Origin: Pseudomonadota bacterium
GTDB lineage: Bacteria; Desulfobacterota; Syntrophobacteria; Syntrophobacterales; Syntrophobacteraceae
Reading direction: 5' to 3'
DNA length: 5,970 nt
Assembly: GCA_023416335.1 (NCBI GenBank)
Contig: JAEZHY010000173.1
Location: forward strand, 1-5,970
Position 1 is the first letter of the stretch. The number at the start of each line of letters is the position of its first letter. The translations under genes were made by a program, and so were the position numbers. Shown here one piece after another: positions 4,929-5,970 of the stretch. Below the pieces are notes generated by a model, which ran no database searches, had not been told where the DNA came from, and worked only from the letters and a program-made list of their open reading frames with translations.

Positions 4929-5056
4929 CGTCATCCCGGCAGTGCTTTTGAGCCGGAATCCAGATTTTTCAAGGTCTTGAATTCACGATCAATCCGCCCG
5001 GAAGCCTGGTTTCCGGAGTGAGCTTGTCCTGATCGAAGAGAAGGGCCGGAATGACG
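4929..5056 (+). repeat. MITE-like dispersed repeat with 12-bp terminal inverted repeats, copy 2
   Basis: The unit begins CGTCATCCCGGC (4929-4940) and ends GCCGGAATGACG (5045-5056). These are inverted copies with one mismatch, enclosing 128 bp in all. Its left part (to about 4996) matches the reverse complement of 1721-1791. An internal hairpin, CCGGAA (4998-5003) with TTCCGG (5011-5016), follows. The end GTGAGCTTGTCCTGATCGAA resembles a common intergenic repeat. It has no open reading frame and so would be non-autonomous if mobile. No target-site duplication is obvious. Confidence 0.7.
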
Positions 5057-5076
5057 ACTCCGGGCTTTGCGGAGTC
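5056..5076. repeat. Short perfect hairpin
   Basis: GACTCCG (5056-5062) pairs with CGGAGTC (5070-5076) around a 7-base loop, directly abutting the repeat element to its left. No T-tract follows on either strand. Confidence 0.5.
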
Positions 5077-5109
5077 CCCTCGGATCAGGGCACATTTCAA
5101 TGGCCGGGC

Positions 5110-5139
5110 GGTAGGCACCCCAAAAACCGGGTACCCACC
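5110..5139 (-). repeat. Diverged GGTGGGTACCC hairpin, relative of 1665-1693
   Basis: On the minus strand GGTGGGTACCC pairs with GGGTGCCTACC. The two imperfect positions become G-U wobbles on that strand but mismatches on the other, so the structure is intact only in minus-strand RNA. It is followed on that strand by GCCCGGCCATT, matching GTCCGGCCAAT after the hairpin at 1665-1693. It lies downstream of trpA transcription but lacks a U-tract. Confidence 0.55.
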
Positions 5140-5193
5140 CTGCGCCGCTGCCGTTCACCTTCCAGGCAACTTGCCATCTCCGGCGCATTTTTC

Positions 5194-5221
5194 AGTTCAC
5201 AGTTCACAGCTCACAGCTCAC
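5194..5221. repeat. Four-unit 7-bp tandem repeat abutting the trpA stop
   Basis: AGTTCAC, AGTTCAC, AGCTCAC and AGCTCAC run without spacers. The last base of the fourth unit is the first base of the trpA stop codon complement (5221-5223). The array is therefore in the 3' untranslated region of trpA, and length changes would not alter the protein. Confidence 0.85.
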
Positions 5222-5970
5222 TACACGACCGCCACTGCCTCTTTCAGCGAAGCGACAAGTCCCGACACCTCTGCCGCGGCATTGCCCTTGTCCATGCAGG
5301 ACTCGATGATCCGTTCGAAAGCGCTTCCGATCACTATTCCGTCTGCCATCCCCGAAAGCTTCTTTGCCTGCTCGGGTGTGGATATCCCGAATCCGATGCA
5401 GATCGGGAGGCCTTTGGCGCTCCTTTTCAATTTCTCCGCCACTCCGGCGATTTCTTCCTGGTTCAGGCCTCCGCTCCCGGTTACGCCGGTCATCGAGACC
5501 AGGTAAATGAAACCGGAAGCTTTCGCTGCGATCTGCGACATCCGCGATTCGGGAGTAGTCGGCGCGACCAGGCGAATGAAATCGAGACCGTCGCCCCAGG
5601 CGCCGGTGAGTTCGTCAGATTCCTCCGGCGGCAGATCGACGACCAGCACACCGTCGGCCCCGGCATCAACCGAGTCGCGATAGAAAGACTTTGCGCCGTA
5701 AGCCAGAATCGGATTGTAGTAACTGAAAATGACGATGGGAACAGAGCTGAATTCCCTTACCCGCCGGACCATTTCAATTACGGTTCCCATACTCACGCCC
5801 GATGCGATGGCACGTGCCGAAGAGCGCTGAATGACAGGCCCGTCTGCCGTCGGATCCGAAAAAGGAACACCCAGTTCCAGAATATCCAGCCCCGCTCGGC
5901 ACATCTCTTTTATGATTTCAAGCGACGCATCGACGGTTGGATCGCCCGCCGTGACGAATCCGACCAGTGC
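5221..5970 (-). CDS. trpA: Tryptophan synthase alpha subunit, N-terminus beyond the window
   Basis: The alpha subunit cleaves indole-3-glycerol phosphate to indole and glyceraldehyde 3-phosphate; indole is channelled to the beta subunit (TrpB) to make tryptophan. 249 residues are visible. They begin [16 protein letters not shown], so about 17 N-terminal residues are missing compared with the enteric enzyme (about 268). The catalytic pair is present: Glu in [10 protein letters not shown] (visible residue 32, equivalent to Glu49) and Asp in TADGPVIQ (visible 43, equivalent to Asp60). SMTGVTG is the mobile active-site loop, and GFGIST and GIVIGSAFE are phosphate-binding loops of the TIM barrel. 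An internal ATG at 5904 is not the start, because the conserved [10 protein letters not shown] block lies upstream of it. The gene is cytoplasmic and intact in the visible part. trpB would be expected to the right, outside the window. No U-tract terminator follows the stop. Confidence 0.98.
   Translation of the reverse strand, partial: ALVGFVTAGDPTVDASLEIIKEMCRAGLDILELGVPFSDPTADGPVIQRSSARAIASGVSMGTVIEMVRRVREFSSVPIVIFSYYNPILAYGAKSFYRDSVDAGADGVLVVDLPPEESDELTGAWGDGLDFIRLVAPTTPESRMSQIAAKASGFIYLVSMTGVTGSGGLNQEEIAGVAEKLKRSAKGLPICIGFGISTPEQAKKLSGMADGIVIGSAFERIIESCMDKGNAAAEVSGLVASLKEAVAVV

Larger units (their letters stand above)
4787..5220. other. 434-bp gene-free region between the peptide genes and trpA
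   Basis: This stretch holds the peptide-gene terminator, then about 80 bases with nothing I can identify (4850-4928), then the repeat element at 4929-5056, hairpins at 5056-5076 and 5110-5139, and the heptamer array at 5194-5221. I see no convincing gene. The short open frames are repeat translations, such as a SLRSGQAHSG-type reading. Confidence 0.65.

Overview
The window looks like chromosomal DNA from an anaerobic or microaerophilic Gram-negative bacterium, most plausibly a member of the former Deltaproteobacteria (Desulfobacterota-like). This is an inference. It rests on intermediate GC content, long gene-free stretches filled with dispersed palindromic repeats, a radical SAM protein, an Fe-type superoxide dismutase, and a zinc-ribbon protein plus conserved hypothetical of the sort I recall from Geobacter- and Desulfobacterota-like genomes. 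No rRNA or tRNA gene is present to fix the taxonomy.

Layout, left to right. Positions 1-169 hold an unresolved left-edge stretch that is open on both strands, with a candidate promoter for the next gene. A complete radical SAM protein gene (170-1444, +) follows. Positions 1445-2296 (852 bp) have no convincing gene and are a cluster of dispersed repeats. They include a 9-bp-period CACGAAA element at 1480-1534, its inverted copy at 2034-2088, decayed copies at about 57-bp spacing, a GGTGGGCAC hairpin, and a CATCCCGGC-type repeat. Next is an Fe-superoxide dismutase gene (2297-2890, +), which shares an 18-bp-stem bidirectional terminator with a convergent two-gene minus-strand operon. That operon encodes a zinc-ribbon protein (3746-4060) and a conserved hypothetical with an integrase-like N-terminal helical region (2992-3732). 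It has its own extended -10 promoter at 4096-4124.

Divergent from that operon lie two tandem small genes (4370-4555 and 4598-4786, +) with matching strong ribosome binding sites and an intrinsic terminator. Each encodes a signal peptide followed by a short, cysteine-free mature peptide. Both end in an identical 16-residue block, APNGDRTSHYPPYYHP, whose codons differ at eight third positions with no amino-acid change. I do not recognise this family; it is the most novel item in the window. After its terminator comes a second repeat cluster (4929-5143), an inverted relative of the one at 1661-1791, and a 7-bp tandem repeat abutting the end of trpA. trpA (5221-5970, -) runs off the right edge and is the distal part of a tryptophan operon.

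The genes do not form one pathway. There are separate units for tryptophan synthesis, superoxide detoxification, an unknown radical SAM reaction, a zinc-ribbon/hypothetical pair, and a putative secreted-peptide pair. The paired inverted repeats enclose the sod, zinc-ribbon and peptide genes.
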